From contig NZ_CANMEZ010000009.1 in assembly GCF_947496985.1 (NCBI RefSeq), positions 124,001 through 188,000 of the forward strand: a stretch of DNA of 64,000 nucleotides, read 5' to 3'. Position numbers and translations under genes: made by a program. Origin of the DNA: an uncultured Kordia sp. (GTDB lineage Bacteria > Bacteroidota > Bacteroidia > Flavobacteriales > Flavobacteriaceae). Below the pieces are notes generated by a model. The model made no database searches, was not told the origin of the DNA, and saw only the letters and a program-made list of their open reading frames with translations. Of the stretch, positions 35,434 through 44,330 are shown in pieces (the first letter of the stretch is position 1; each line of letters begins with the position of its first letter).

Positions 35434-35522
35434 TATCTTTTTGAAAAGAAATAAGAAGTGTTTGTACAAAAAACTTTATCTTGCAATAGATGTGTAAAAC
35501 ACATTATGACAAATAAAAAGCA

Positions 35523-35750
35523 ATGAAATTCATATACAAGCTACGGTATTTTTTCGAAAAACATGGTTTCGGTGCGTTGTCCCGATTGGCAGAACGTTTA
35601 GGAATGCGTGCAAAAAATGTGCGTTTATTTTTCATATATGTCACATTTGCAACATTAGGTGTTAGTTTTGGATTATACCTAACATTGGCTTTTGTATTGC
35701 GATTAAAAGACTTAATTTACACCAAACGAACTTCTGTATTTGACTTATAA
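35523..35750 (+). CDS. PspC-domain small membrane protein
   Basis: The 75-residue protein has the PspC signature: a cytoplasmic basic start, RLGMRAKNVRLFFIYVT and a single membrane helix (about residues 38-59). PspC proteins in other bacteria help sense membrane stress. The potassium channel gene begins two bases after its stop, which suggests co-transcription. Confidence 0.85.
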   Translation: MKFIYKLRYFFEKHGFGALSRLAERLGMRAKNVRLFFIYVTFATLGVSFGLYLTLAFVLRLKDLIYTKRTSVFDL

Positions 35751-35752
35751 TT

Positions 35753-36760
35753 ATGTATAGATTTTTCAAGTCAAAATTCTACCTTGCTTTATCACTACTT
35801 ATCTTTGTGTTTTCAGTAGGCGTTTTTGGATTTCGTATGATTTCTAACGCCAATTGGATTGATGCTATTTACATGACAGTAATTACCGTAACAACTGTTG
35901 GTTTTAAAGAAGTTGTTCCGTTAGACGAATCTGGGAAATTATTCACAGTATTCTTAATTATCATAAGTGTATTTGTATTTGCATATGCAATTTCTGTAAT
36001 TACTGAATATATATTAAGTAGAAGTACACTTAAAAATATTATACAACGCAAGACCTTAAAAAAAATCAGACGCATGGAAAATCATATCATTATTTGTGGA
36101 TTTGGAAGAAATGGAAAACAAGCTGCTGAAAAATTGAATGCGCACAACCAAGAATTTGTCATAATAGAAAAAGATAGAGCAATCATTGAGCGTTATGAAG
36201 ATTCTGAAACATACTTTGTAGAAGGAAATGCAAGTGAAGATGAAGTATTACAAAAAGCAGGAATAGAACAAGCAAAATGTTTAATAACTGCATTGCCAAG
36301 TGATGCTGATAACTTATTTGTGGTGCTTTCTGCGCGTCAAATAAATAAAAAATTACTTATCATAAGCAGAGCTTCTCAGGAAACATCGTATAAAAAATTA
36401 AAACTGGCTGGAGCTGATAATGTAATCATGCCTGATAAAATAGGTGGAGAACATATGGCTTCGTTGGTAGTAGTTCCAGATTTGGTAGAATTCATTGATA
36501 ACCTTTCTATTAGTGGAGACAATACCACAAATGTGGAAGAAATAAAAATGGAAGATTTAGCAAGTTCAGGAAAGGAAATAACACTAAAAGAATTGGATCT
36601 TCGGAAACAAACAGGTTGTACCGTAATTGGTTACAAAACACCTGCAGGTGAATACATCATTAATCCAGAAGCAGAACTCAAACTAGCTAAAGAATCCAAA
36701 ATAATTGTCTTAGGTCGTCCTGAACAAATAGAATTATTAAACCAGAAATATAATCTGTAG
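35753..36760 (+). CDS. Potassium channel with RCK/TrkA-N domain
   Basis: The 335-residue protein has two membrane helices (about 10-28 and 58-80) around a pore loop with selectivity filter TTVGF (47-51), as in two-helix K+ channels. A cytosolic TrkA-N domain follows with IIICGFGRNGKQAAEKL (Rossmann motif) and a C-terminal RCK-C part. The filter TVGF instead of TVGY still fits K+ selectivity. It begins two bases after the PspC gene. Confidence 0.92.
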   Translation: MYRFFKSKFYLALSLLIFVFSVGVFGFRMISNANWIDAIYMTVITVTTVGFKEVVPLDESGKLFTVFLIIISVFVFAYAISVITEYILSRSTLKNIIQRKTLKKIRRMENHIIICGFGRNGKQAAEKLNAHNQEFVIIEKDRAIIERYEDSETYFVEGNASEDEVLQKAGIEQAKCLITALPSDADNLFVVLSARQINKKLLIISRASQETSYKKLKLAGADNVIMPDKIGGEHMASLVVVPDLVEFIDNLSISGDNTTNVEEIKMEDLASSGKEITLKELDLRKQTGCTVIGYKTPAGEYIINPEAELKLAKESKIIVLGRPEQIELLNQKYNL

Positions 36761-36875
36761 AAAGCGTTGAAAAATCTTATTTAACGCGCTAAAACTTGAT
36801 TAAGCAATTTTTTTTTAGCATCTTGCTTGCTTATAAAATTGGACAATATAAATATTAACTAACTGAGAACATATC

Positions 36876-38465
36876 ATGAAGAAATATCTTCTATCATTAA
36901 TTACAATCTTATTACCCATACTAACTTTTGGACAAGAAGTCGCCGAAAAAGGACTTGATCAGCAAATTGACGAATGGTTTGGTTGGCTTACAGGTTGGTT
37001 TGTGAGTTTTATTTTTTATCAAATACCATTTACAGATGACATCAAAGTTTTTTGGGTACTATTTCCATTAATCATTGGAGCCTTATACTTTACAATTTAC
37101 TTTAAGTTTATCAACTTTAGAGGTTTCTTAACTTCTATAAACATTGTAAGAGGGAAGTATGATGATATTGACCATCATAGTGCAGCTGATACTGAGTTAG
37201 CAATGGATGGAGATATTGCAGATACAATCAGAGATGAAAGTAAAGAAGGAGAAGTTTCGCATTTCCAAGCATTAACAGCAGCTTTGTCTGCAACAGTTGG
37301 TTTAGGAAATATTGCAGGTGTTGCCATTGCCGTATCTATAGGTGGAGCAGGAGCAACATTTTGGATGATTATTGCTGGATTACTAGGAATGGCTTCAAAA
37401 TTTGTTGAATGTACACTTGGTGTAAAATATAGAGACATTGGAGAAGATGGAACTGTATATGGTGGACCAATGTATTACTTAACAAAAGGACTAAAAGCAA
37501 AAGGTCTAGAAGGCTTAGGAAAAGTATTAGCAGTATTATTTGCAATCTTCGTAATTGGAGGTTCGTTTGGTGGTGGAAATATGTTCCAAGTAAATCAAGC
37601 ATTTCAATTAGTAGAAAACATTACAGGTGGAGAAGCATCAATCTTACATGGTAAAGGATGGTTATTCGGTTTAGTAATGTCTGTATTAGTTGGTATTGTA
37701 ATTATTGGTGGAATTAAGAAAATTGCCAAAGTAACTGATAAAATTGTACCATTCATGGTTGTAATATATGTTGCAGCTTCTTTATTTGTAATCTTTGCAA
37801 ACATAAGTATGGTAGGTGATGCATTTGCTCAAATATTTAACGGAGCATTTAGCCCAGAAGGAATTGCCGGTGGTGCTATTGGAGTATTAATTCAGGGATT
37901 CAGACGTGCAGCATTTTCAAATGAAGCAGGTATTGGTTCTTCATCAATTGCGCATTCAGCAGTAAAAACAAAATATGCAGCAAGTGAAGGAATGGTTGCT
38001 TTATTAGAGCCATTTATTGATACAGTTGTCGTATGTACAATGACAGCATTAGTATTAATCATTACAGGAGCATTAGCTGCTGGAGGTGGACCTTCAAACG
38101 ATGCAGAAGCAATCTTAATGACTTCAGGAGCATTTGGTAGTGTAATTAGCTGGTTCCCGTATGTATTAACGGTTGCAGTTGTATTATTTGCATTTAGTAC
38201 AATGATTTCATGGTCTTATTACGGTTTCCAAGGTTGGGCATATCTATTTGGAAGAAGTAAAAGAGCTGAATACACATATAAAATTGTATTCTGTATTTTC
38301 GTAATCATTGGTGCAGCGGCAAGTTTAGGTTCTGTAATTGGTTTCTCAGATGCAATGATTTTTGCAATGATGGTTCCAAACATGATTGGACTTGTATTAT
38401 TAGCGCCAAGAGTAAAAGAAGAATTAACGAAATACATGAACGCAATTAAAGGAAAAGAATCTTAA
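36876..38465 (+). CDS. AGCS-family sodium:alanine/glycine symporter
   Basis: The 529-residue membrane protein of the alanine or glycine:cation symporter family has about ten to twelve helices and the family motifs ATVGLGNIAGVAIA, GGPMYYLTKGL and RRAAFSNEAGIGSSSIAHSAVKT. It has a longer N-terminus with a signal-like segment (residues 1-19) not found in all members. Substrates are likely small neutral amino acids with Na+. No operon partner is evident. Confidence 0.93.
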   Translation: MKKYLLSLITILLPILTFGQEVAEKGLDQQIDEWFGWLTGWFVSFIFYQIPFTDDIKVFWVLFPLIIGALYFTIYFKFINFRGFLTSINIVRGKYDDIDHHSAADTELAMDGDIADTIRDESKEGEVSHFQALTAALSATVGLGNIAGVAIAVSIGGAGATFWMIIAGLLGMASKFVECTLGVKYRDIGEDGTVYGGPMYYLTKGLKAKGLEGLGKVLAVLFAIFVIGGSFGGGNMFQVNQAFQLVENITGGEASILHGKGWLFGLVMSVLVGIVIIGGIKKIAKVTDKIVPFMVVIYVAASLFVIFANISMVGDAFAQIFNGAFSPEGIAGGAIGVLIQGFRRAAFSNEAGIGSSSIAHSAVKTKYAASEGMVALLEPFIDTVVVCTMTALVLIITGALAAGGGPSNDAEAILMTSGAFGSVISWFPYVLTVAVVLFAFSTMISWSYYGFQGWAYLFGRSKRAEYTYKIVFCIFVIIGAAASLGSVIGFSDAMIFAMMVPNMIGLVLLAPRVKEELTKYMNAIKGKES

Positions 38466-38538
38466 TAGATACTTATCACGTATTAGAATAATAAACCCAC
38501 AAATACTCATGTGACGATTAATTTAAAAAATCGAAAAC

Positions 38539-39417
38539 ATGAAAAACATCAAATCCCACTTCAAATTTGCAAAAGCAGAGCGAAGTGGGATTTTGTGTAT
38601 AATATTCCTAATCTTCATAGTACAAGGAATTTACTTTTACACAAATCCCACAAAAACGCCTGTTCACTTTGCTGATACAGAAATAATAGCGTATCAAAAA
38701 CATATTGATTCGCTGAAACAAATAGCAATACTAGAACAGAAACCAAAAATATTTCCATTCAATCCAAACTTTATTTCCGACTACAAAGGATATACATTAG
38801 GTATGTCAACTACAGAAATTGATCGACTACATAAGTTTCGTGAAACAAACAAATATGTCAATTCTGCCAAAGAGTTTCAAACGGTCACAAAAATTTCTGA
38901 TTCTTTACTAAGTGAAATACAATCGTACTTTAAATTCCCTGAATGGGTAACTCGTAAAAAGAAGAAAAAGCGAGTATATACACCAAATGCCTATGTGAAG
39001 AAGGAAGAAGTTGTGCTGGAAAAAATAAATCTTAATAAAGCAACTATAGAAGAACTTCGAAAAGTATATGGAATTGGGGAAAAGTTATCTGCTCGAATTG
39101 TAAAGTACAGGGCTAAACTAGGTGGATTTGTTACAGAATCACAATTAAGTGATGTATATGGCTTAAAGCCAGAAGTAATTCAGAAGGTCTGGAAACGATT
39201 CTACCTAGAAAAACCAACGATCGTTAAAATGAATATCAATACCTGTTCATTACAAGACTTACTGAAAATTCCATACATAAACTATGAGTTGGCAGATGAA
39301 ATCATAAATGAACGAACACTTAGAGAAGGATTCAAAACTTTTGAAGAATTGACAAAAATTCGCAACTTTCCAAACAAGAAAATCGATATAATTGAATTAT
39401 ATTTGTTAATTCAATAA
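38539..39417 (+). CDS. Helix-hairpin-helix protein with N-terminal membrane segment
   Basis: The 292-residue protein has one membrane helix near residues 17-35, a linker, then tandem ComEA-like helix-hairpin-helix motifs (INLNKATIEELRKVYGIGEKL and a second starting NINTCSLQDLLKIPYI). These motifs bind DNA non-specifically. ComEA in other species is part of DNA uptake. It is 22 bp upstream of the acyl-CoA dehydrogenase gene, although functions seem unrelated. Confidence 0.85.
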   Translation: MKNIKSHFKFAKAERSGILCIIFLIFIVQGIYFYTNPTKTPVHFADTEIIAYQKHIDSLKQIAILEQKPKIFPFNPNFISDYKGYTLGMSTTEIDRLHKFRETNKYVNSAKEFQTVTKISDSLLSEIQSYFKFPEWVTRKKKKKRVYTPNAYVKKEEVVLEKINLNKATIEELRKVYGIGEKLSARIVKYRAKLGGFVTESQLSDVYGLKPEVIQKVWKRFYLEKPTIVKMNINTCSLQDLLKIPYINYELADEIINERTLREGFKTFEELTKIRNFPNKKIDIIELYLLIQ

Positions 39418-39439
39418 AAAAACAAAAAAATTGCCATAT

Positions 39440-40606
39440 ATGGAAAGTATGTACTTTAATGAAGAGCATCAACTTTTTAGAGAAAGTCTAAGAGATTTTT
39501 TAAAGAAAGAAGTCGTTCCTCACATTGACAAATGGGAGAAAACAGGAACAATAGAACGCTTCATTTGGGAGAAATTTGGTGAAATGGGATTCTTCGGAAT
39601 TGCCTACCCTGAAGCTTACGGCGGAATGGACTTAGACCTCTTTTATACAGTAATACTTTTAGAAGAGCTACAACGTATCAACTCTGGAGGATTTGCAGCA
39701 GCAATTTGGGCGCATGCATATTTAGCAATGACGCATGTAAATAAAGAAGGAAGTCACGAAATAAAAGAAAGATATCTAACACCAAGTATTACAGGAGAAA
39801 AAATTGGATGTCTATGTATTACAGAACCTTTTGGCGGTTCTGATGTAGCTGGAATGCGTACAACTGCCGTTAAAAAAGGTGATAAATTTGTGATAAATGG
39901 TTCAAAAACATTTATCACAAATGGATTATATAGTGATTACCTAGTGGTAGCTGCAAAGACAAATCCTGAATTAGGAAACAAAGGAATCAGCATTTTTATC
40001 ATGGATAGAGATACGCCTGGAATCTCAGCAACAAAACTTGATAAACTAGGTTGGAGAGCTTCTGATACTGGCGAAATAGCTTTTGATAATGTTGAAATTC
40101 CATTAGAAAACCTAATGGGAGAAGAAAACATGGGTTTTCCGTACATCATGCAGCATTTTGCGTTGGAACGATTAATCATGGGAATCAATGCGCATGCTAG
40201 AGCAGAATACGCTATAGAATACACGTTGCAATACATGTCAGAAAGACAAGCCTTTGGAAGAACTATTGACAAATTTCAAGCCTTACGTCATACAATGGCC
40301 GATTTAGCAGCAGAAACAGAAGTGTGTAAAACGTTCAATTATGCAGTAGCTTTTAGGTTAGATAAAAAAGAATATGTTGTAAAAGAAGCAACGATGTCTA
40401 AGTTGCAATCTACTAAAATGGCAGACAACGTTATCTATCAATGTTTACAAATGTTAGGAGGATACGGTTATATGGAAGAATATCCATTAGCTCGTATGTT
40501 ACGAGACAGCCGTTTAGGACCTATCGGAGGCGGAACTTCTGAAATCTTACGTGAGATTATCGCAAAAATGATCATAGATAAAAAAGACTATAAGCCAGCA
40601 ACATAA
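39440..40606 (+). CDS. Acyl-CoA dehydrogenase
   Basis: This FAD enzyme oxidises acyl-CoA to trans-2-enoyl-CoA. I chose the ATG at 39440 (MESMYFNEEHQLF, 388 residues) over an in-frame TTG at 39431. Family signatures are CITEPFGGSDVAGMRTTAVK, GSKTFITNG, GWRASDTGEIAFDNVEIP and the C-terminal MLGGYGYMEEYPLARMLRDS plus GGTSEILREIIAKM. The glutaryl-CoA/long-chain branch cannot be resolved. The last 45 coding bases are duplicated downstream at 40649-40701. Confidence 0.93.
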   Translation: MESMYFNEEHQLFRESLRDFLKKEVVPHIDKWEKTGTIERFIWEKFGEMGFFGIAYPEAYGGMDLDLFYTVILLEELQRINSGGFAAAIWAHAYLAMTHVNKEGSHEIKERYLTPSITGEKIGCLCITEPFGGSDVAGMRTTAVKKGDKFVINGSKTFITNGLYSDYLVVAAKTNPELGNKGISIFIMDRDTPGISATKLDKLGWRASDTGEIAFDNVEIPLENLMGEENMGFPYIMQHFALERLIMGINAHARAEYAIEYTLQYMSERQAFGRTIDKFQALRHTMADLAAETEVCKTFNYAVAFRLDKKEYVVKEATMSKLQSTKMADNVIYQCLQMLGGYGYMEEYPLARMLRDSRLGPIGGGTSEILREIIAKMIIDKKDYKPAT

Positions 40607-40701
40607 GTTGTTTTAAATCATTTTTTGTGAAAATTCTCAATTTTCATTGCAAAAATGATCATAGATAAAAAAGACTATAAGCCAGCGACATAAGTTGTTT
40701 T
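40562..40701 (+). repeat. Duplicated 3' end of the acyl-CoA dehydrogenase gene
   Basis: The 53 bases at 40562-40614, which cover the last 15 codons, the stop and 8 bases after it, recur at 40649-40701 with one difference (a to g in the codon after AGC). The 34 bases between are AT-rich. This is a recent tandem duplication of the gene end that does not alter the protein. Confidence 0.9.
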
Positions 40702-40815
40702 GCTTCAAAGTTTCTCGAATAGTAATTTTTCCCAAGTATAACAATTGTTTTTTTATTAAAAATTTTTAAAGCCTTGGAAGAAACTTAAGAAAACAAAAAT
40801 TAAAAATCTCATATA

Positions 40816-40845
40816 AAAAAGACCACTTTAGCGAGTGGTCTTTTT
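40816..40845 (+). terminator. Intrinsic terminator downstream of the dehydrogenase
   Basis: GACCACT (40821-40827) and AGTGGTC (40834-40840) form a stem flanked by A and T tracts, loop TTAGCG. It ends the dehydrogenase transcript before the amylase gene. Confidence 0.88.
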
Positions 40846-40911
40846 GTTTTATCACTACAAGTAGAACTCATTACAATTACGGTAAAACCATACAAATCAT
40901 AAACTTATTAA

Positions 40912-40929
40912 CACGAAAACGTTTTCGTG
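40912..40929. promoter_or_regulatory. 18-bp perfect palindrome, likely LacI-type operator
   Basis: CACGAAAACGTTTTCGTG is a perfect dyad centred on AACGTT, 65 bp before the alpha-amylase start. Its GAAAACGTTTTC core matches the operator pattern of LacI-family sugar regulators. The rest of the 388-bp gap 40607-40994 contains only the duplication, a terminator and AT-rich DNA. The regulator gene is not in the window. Confidence 0.7.
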
Positions 40930-40994
40930 AAACGAGTCGTTATAGTTCTCTAAAATAAAAAACTACATTGGAAAAGAACTTTAACTAAAACATA

Positions 40995-42380
40995 ATGAAA
41001 ACAAGTAAAATTTTATATTTCTCATTGATGAGTTTATTTTTTATAAGCTGTTCAAATGATGAAGTATTTCAAGAAAAAGAACAAAACGCTACAGAAGCAA
41101 AAGAGTCTGTAATAACTGCAAAAAATATATCAAACCTAAAACCAATTGGCACAGGAGTAATGATGCAAGCATTCTATTGGGATGTTCCAGCAGGAGGAAC
41201 TTGGTGGAATGTAGTGAAAGGAAAAGTTGCTGATTGGAGTAATGCAGGAATTGACGCAATCTGGTTGCCGCCAGCGTCCAAGGCGCAAAACGGACCATTT
41301 TCTATGGGGTATGATCCTTTCGATTACTTCGATTTTGGAGAATACAATCAAATGGGAAGTGTGGAAACACGATTTGGTTCTATTACCGAATTACAAAGTT
41401 TAGTAAATACTGCACATAATAACGGGTTGAGTGTAATTGCAGATATCGTACTAAATCATAACAGTGGAGGAAACAGTGAGTACAATCCATTCAAAGGAAC
41501 AAATACCTATACAGATTATCAGCCAATGTCAGGAATGTTTAATAGAAGTTACTATGACTTCCATCCAAATGATGTGCAAGCTAATGATGAAGGTGTATTT
41601 GGAGGATTTGCAGACTTATCACATACAAAAAGTTATGTACAGAACTGGCTTTGGAAAAACCCCAATTCGGTAGCTAAATATTATAAAAATGTAATAGGTT
41701 TTGATGGTTGGCGTTTTGATTATGTAAAAGGATTTGCTCCTTGGGTTGTAAAAGAATGGAAAAACTCCGTTGGTGGATTCTCAGTAGGAGAATATTGGGA
41801 CGGAAATGCAGGAACATTAGACTGGTGGTCTGGGCAAGCAGAAGTGAGTGCTTTCGATTTTGCGTGTTACTACAGAATGCGAGATGCATTTCAAGGAAAC
41901 AACCTAAACAGGTTAAATGATGATATGTTATGGAAACGAAATGCTTCCAAAGCAGTAACTTTTGTGGCAAATCATGATACGGACGAAATTATCAATAATA
42001 AAATACTTGCCTATGCGTATATTCTAACGCATGAAGGATATCCAACCATATTTTACAAAGACTATGAAGAATGGCTTAATAAAGAACGACTAAACAATCT
42101 CATCTGGATTCATAATAACTTAGCAAGTGGAAACACATCTATTCTATATGCAGACAATGACGAATATGTAGCGCGAAGAAATGGATACAACAGTGCAGGT
42201 TTAGTAGTGTATATCAATAATTCGAACAGTTGGCAGGAGCGTTGGGTGGAAACCAATTGGTCAAATACACGTATCAAAGACTATACAGGGCATTCAAATT
42301 GGGAGCCAGTAACACAAGGAGGGAAATGGGTTAAAATTCAAGCGCCACCAAAAAGTTATTCCGTTTGGTCTGTAAAGTAA
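40995..42380 (+). CDS. Alpha-amylase (GH13) lipoprotein
   Basis: The 461-residue protein has lipobox FFISC (Cys20), so it is anchored in the envelope, consistent with surface starch use. The GH13 domain shows the catalytic triad: nucleophile Asp242 in GWRFDYVKGF, acid/base Glu266 in VGEYWDG and Asp328 in VANHDTDE. IADIVLNHNSGG is conserved region I. A C-terminal region (about 380-461) is beta-rich. Strong homology is with bacterial alpha-amylases that act on starch. The 18-bp dyad upstream suggests sugar-controlled expression. Confidence 0.93.
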   Translation: MKTSKILYFSLMSLFFISCSNDEVFQEKEQNATEAKESVITAKNISNLKPIGTGVMMQAFYWDVPAGGTWWNVVKGKVADWSNAGIDAIWLPPASKAQNGPFSMGYDPFDYFDFGEYNQMGSVETRFGSITELQSLVNTAHNNGLSVIADIVLNHNSGGNSEYNPFKGTNTYTDYQPMSGMFNRSYYDFHPNDVQANDEGVFGGFADLSHTKSYVQNWLWKNPNSVAKYYKNVIGFDGWRFDYVKGFAPWVVKEWKNSVGGFSVGEYWDGNAGTLDWWSGQAEVSAFDFACYYRMRDAFQGNNLNRLNDDMLWKRNASKAVTFVANHDTDEIINNKILAYAYILTHEGYPTIFYKDYEEWLNKERLNNLIWIHNNLASGNTSILYADNDEYVARRNGYNSAGLVVYINNSNSWQERWVETNWSNTRIKDYTGHSNWEPVTQGGKWVKIQAPPKSYSVWSVK

Positions 42381-42515
42381 TAAGACGATGGGCTTTGCTG
42401 GTTTGGTGTTAGGAAGTTTCTTAATGACCAAATAAATAAACAAAAGGCATAGTTTATAAGTTTAAGAATTTATACTTTGAAATGAAAAGTAGTCAACAGT
42501 AAATTGATCTATTAA

Positions 42516-42580
42516 GGCATTCCGCAAAAAAATGCGGTCGCGCTTTCGGCTATATCTCCCGAGAAAATCGGAAGGATGCC
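42516..42580. other. GC-rich multi-stem element upstream of rpsU
   Basis: Inside very AT-rich DNA, this 65-base segment can form a closing stem (GGCATTCC with GGATGCC, one bulge) enclosing a CCGCA/TGCGG hairpin (42522-42537) and a CCGA/TCGG hairpin (42559-42571). It ends 38 bp before the rpsU -33 box. The composition contrast suggests a dispersed element or a structured RNA. The remainder of 42381-42515 holds nothing I can name. Confidence 0.5.
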
Positions 42581-42617
42581 GCCTCTATCGCTAATGCAAA
42601 AATAAAGCAACAAAACA

Positions 42618-42647
42618 TTTGAAATTAAAAAATAGTCTGTATATTTG
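42618..42647 (+). promoter_or_regulatory. rpsU promoter (TTTG-N18-TATATTTG)
   Basis: TTTG (42618-42621), an 18-base spacer and TATATTTG (42640-42647) match the Bacteroidota housekeeping promoter. Transcription would start near 42653, giving about a 30-base leader with the Shine-Dalgarno site. Confidence 0.75.
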
Positions 42648-42668
42648 CACCCACAAAATCTAAAAGAG

Positions 42669-42675
42669 AGGAGGT
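42669..42675 (+). promoter_or_regulatory. Perfect Shine-Dalgarno sequence of rpsU
   Basis: AGGAGGT lies 8 bases before the rpsU ATG. Other genes in this window lack such sites. In Flavobacterium, ribosomes containing bS21 occlude the anti-SD sequence, and a strong SD on rpsU mRNA allows bS21 to autoregulate. This site fits that model and decides the start at 42684. Confidence 0.85.
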
Positions 42676-42683
42676 TAAGGACT

Positions 42684-42878
42684 ATGTTAATTATACCAGT
42701 TAAAGAAGGAGAAAATATAGACAGAGCGCTGAAACGTTTCAAAAGAAAATTTGATCGTACAGGAGGAATGCGTCAACTTAGAGCAAGAAAGCATTTCACA
42801 AAGCCGTCAGTAGCTCGTAGAGCGCAAATCCAAAAAGCGCAATACATACAGCACCTTAGGGATCAAGAAGAAATCTAA
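42684..42878 (+). CDS. rpsU: 30S ribosomal protein bS21
   Basis: The 64-residue basic protein begins MLIIPVKEGENIDRALKRFK, the bS21 signature. The start at 42684 is fixed by a perfect AGGAGGT; an upstream in-frame ATG at 42645 is rejected because it precedes the expected transcript start. bS21 binds the 30S platform near the 16S 3' end. It has its own promoter and terminator, so it is a single-gene unit, and its strong SD suggests autoregulation. Confidence 0.96.
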   Translation: MLIIPVKEGENIDRALKRFKRKFDRTGGMRQLRARKHFTKPSVARRAQIQKAQYIQHLRDQEEI

Positions 42879-42896
42879 GAGGCTCTCAACAAAATT

Positions 42897-42927
42897 AAAA
42901 AGGTTTCCAATTTGGAAACCTTTTTTT
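42897..42927 (+). terminator. rpsU intrinsic terminator
   Basis: GGTTTCCA (42902-42909) pairs with TGGAAACC (42913-42920), extended by A and T tracts. It is 18 bases downstream of the rpsU stop. Confidence 0.9.
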
Positions 42928-43071
42928 ATGCGCAAAATTTAAATCTCGCAAAACTTTTGTAACTTGAGTAATTCGTAAAAGTATTAGGCTTTAGATCTTG
43001 GGAATTAGTAAGTAGGCTTCTCAAGAATTTATCAATAGACAAATCAAAGAATCAACAATCAACAACTAGAA

Positions 43072-43959
43072 ATGCTCTTCACTTCTTTCATAGAATATCT
43101 AAAACTCGAAAAAAACTATTCAAATCACACAGTTACTGCATACAAAAAAGATCTGTCTGCGTTTGCCGAATTTTGTAAAGAAGAGTATGAAGACGATACC
43201 ATAGAAAATGTACATTATGTTCAAATTCGAAGTTGGATAGTCTCATTGGTGGAAAGTGGTATTCAAAACGCAACCATAAATCGTAAAATATCCTCTCTCA
43301 AAGCATATTACAAATATTTACTCAAAACAAGACAAATAGAAGTAAGCCCATTAATAAAACATAAAGCGTTAAAAACGGCTAAAAAAGTGCAAGTTCCATT
43401 CTCTGAAAAAGAAATTAATATAGTGTTAAGTGAAATAGAGTATGAAGATTCTTTTGAAGGAATTCGAAACATAACAATTATAGAGATGTTGTATGCTACA
43501 GGAATGCGTAGGGCAGAACTAATCAATTTAAAACAATTTGATATAGATTATGCTGCAAAAACAATTAAAATATTAGGAAAAAGAAATAAAGAAAGAATAG
43601 TACCTCTTTTGGAAAAACTTGAAAATCAAATAAAACACTACGATACATATCGACAAAAGATTGATGTACATAAAAAAGATGAATTATTTTTAACGGCTAA
43701 AGGAAATAAAATGTACCCGAGTCTTGTTTATCGTATAATAAATGATTATTTTAGTATGGCATCTACGAAAGTAAAAAAGAGCCCACATATGCTAAGGCAT
43801 ACATTTGCTACTCATTTACTAAACCAAGGTGCAGACCTAAATGCTGTAAAAGAATTACTTGGTCATGCTAGCTTAGCTTCTACACAAGTATATACACATA
43901 ACAGTTTAGCTGAACTAAAAAATGTATATGCAAAAGCGCATCCTAGAAATAAAAAGTAA
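43072..43959 (+). CDS. Tyrosine recombinase, XerC/XerD type
   Basis: The 295-residue integrase has an N-terminal SAM-like core-binding domain (residues 1-85, FIEYLKLEKNYSNHTVTAYKKDL) and a catalytic domain with ATGMRRAEL (catalytic Arg146 or 147), KILGKRNKERIVP, H239 and R242 in HMLRHTFATHLL, GHASL (His265) and the nucleophile Tyr274. Single, chromosomally placed copies of this type usually resolve chromosome dimers at dif with FtsK. A dif site is not visible here. It is 46 bp upstream of hpf and could be XerC or XerD. Confidence 0.92.
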   Translation: MLFTSFIEYLKLEKNYSNHTVTAYKKDLSAFAEFCKEEYEDDTIENVHYVQIRSWIVSLVESGIQNATINRKISSLKAYYKYLLKTRQIEVSPLIKHKALKTAKKVQVPFSEKEINIVLSEIEYEDSFEGIRNITIIEMLYATGMRRAELINLKQFDIDYAAKTIKILGKRNKERIVPLLEKLENQIKHYDTYRQKIDVHKKDELFLTAKGNKMYPSLVYRIINDYFSMASTKVKKSPHMLRHTFATHLLNQGADLNAVKELLGHASLASTQVYTHNSLAELKNVYAKAHPRNKK

Positions 43960-44005
43960 ATTCTTTTCAAAAGAAACCTATAAAATAACCTTTAAAATGT
44001 CGCGT

Positions 44006-44305
44006 ATGAAAGTAAACATGCAGTCCGTGAACTTTACGGTAGATCGTAAATTAGTAGATTTCATTCAAAGAAAGATGGATAAACTAGAAAATTATTATGA
44101 TAAGGTAATAGATGCTGATGTATATCTGAAAGTAGAAAACACAAGTGCAAAAGAAAATAAAATAGCTGAAGTAAGAGTAAATATCCCAGGCGACGATCTT
44201 ATGGTGAAAAAGCAATGCAGAACATTTGAAGAAGCTATTGATGAAGCAGCTAAAACGCTTCAAAGAGCTTTACTAAAAAGAAAAGAAAAAGTAAGGGCAC
44301 ATTGA
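44006..44305 (+). CDS. hpf: Ribosome hibernation promoting factor (short form)
   Basis: The likely start is ATG 44006 (MKVNMQSVNFTVDRKL), giving 99 residues; an upstream frame start at 43922 overlaps the recombinase. The HPF/RaiA fold is evident from SVNFTVDRKLVDFIQRKMDKL and KQCRTFEEAIDEAAKTLQRAL. It is a short form without the long C-terminal dimerisation domain. HPF binds the 30S decoding site and stabilises inactive ribosomes in stationary phase. It lies right before the tRNA/tuf cluster promoter. Confidence 0.9.
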   Translation: MKVNMQSVNFTVDRKLVDFIQRKMDKLENYYDKVIDADVYLKVENTSAKENKIAEVRVNIPGDDLMVKKQCRTFEEAIDEAAKTLQRALLKRKEKVRAH

Positions 44306-44330
44306 TCAATAAAAATTTTTCAAAAATTGT

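Noticed and set aside
42512-42742. Minus-strand 76-residue open frame before rpsU
   Set aside because: It runs antisense through the rpsU start and the GC-rich folded element and has no family features.
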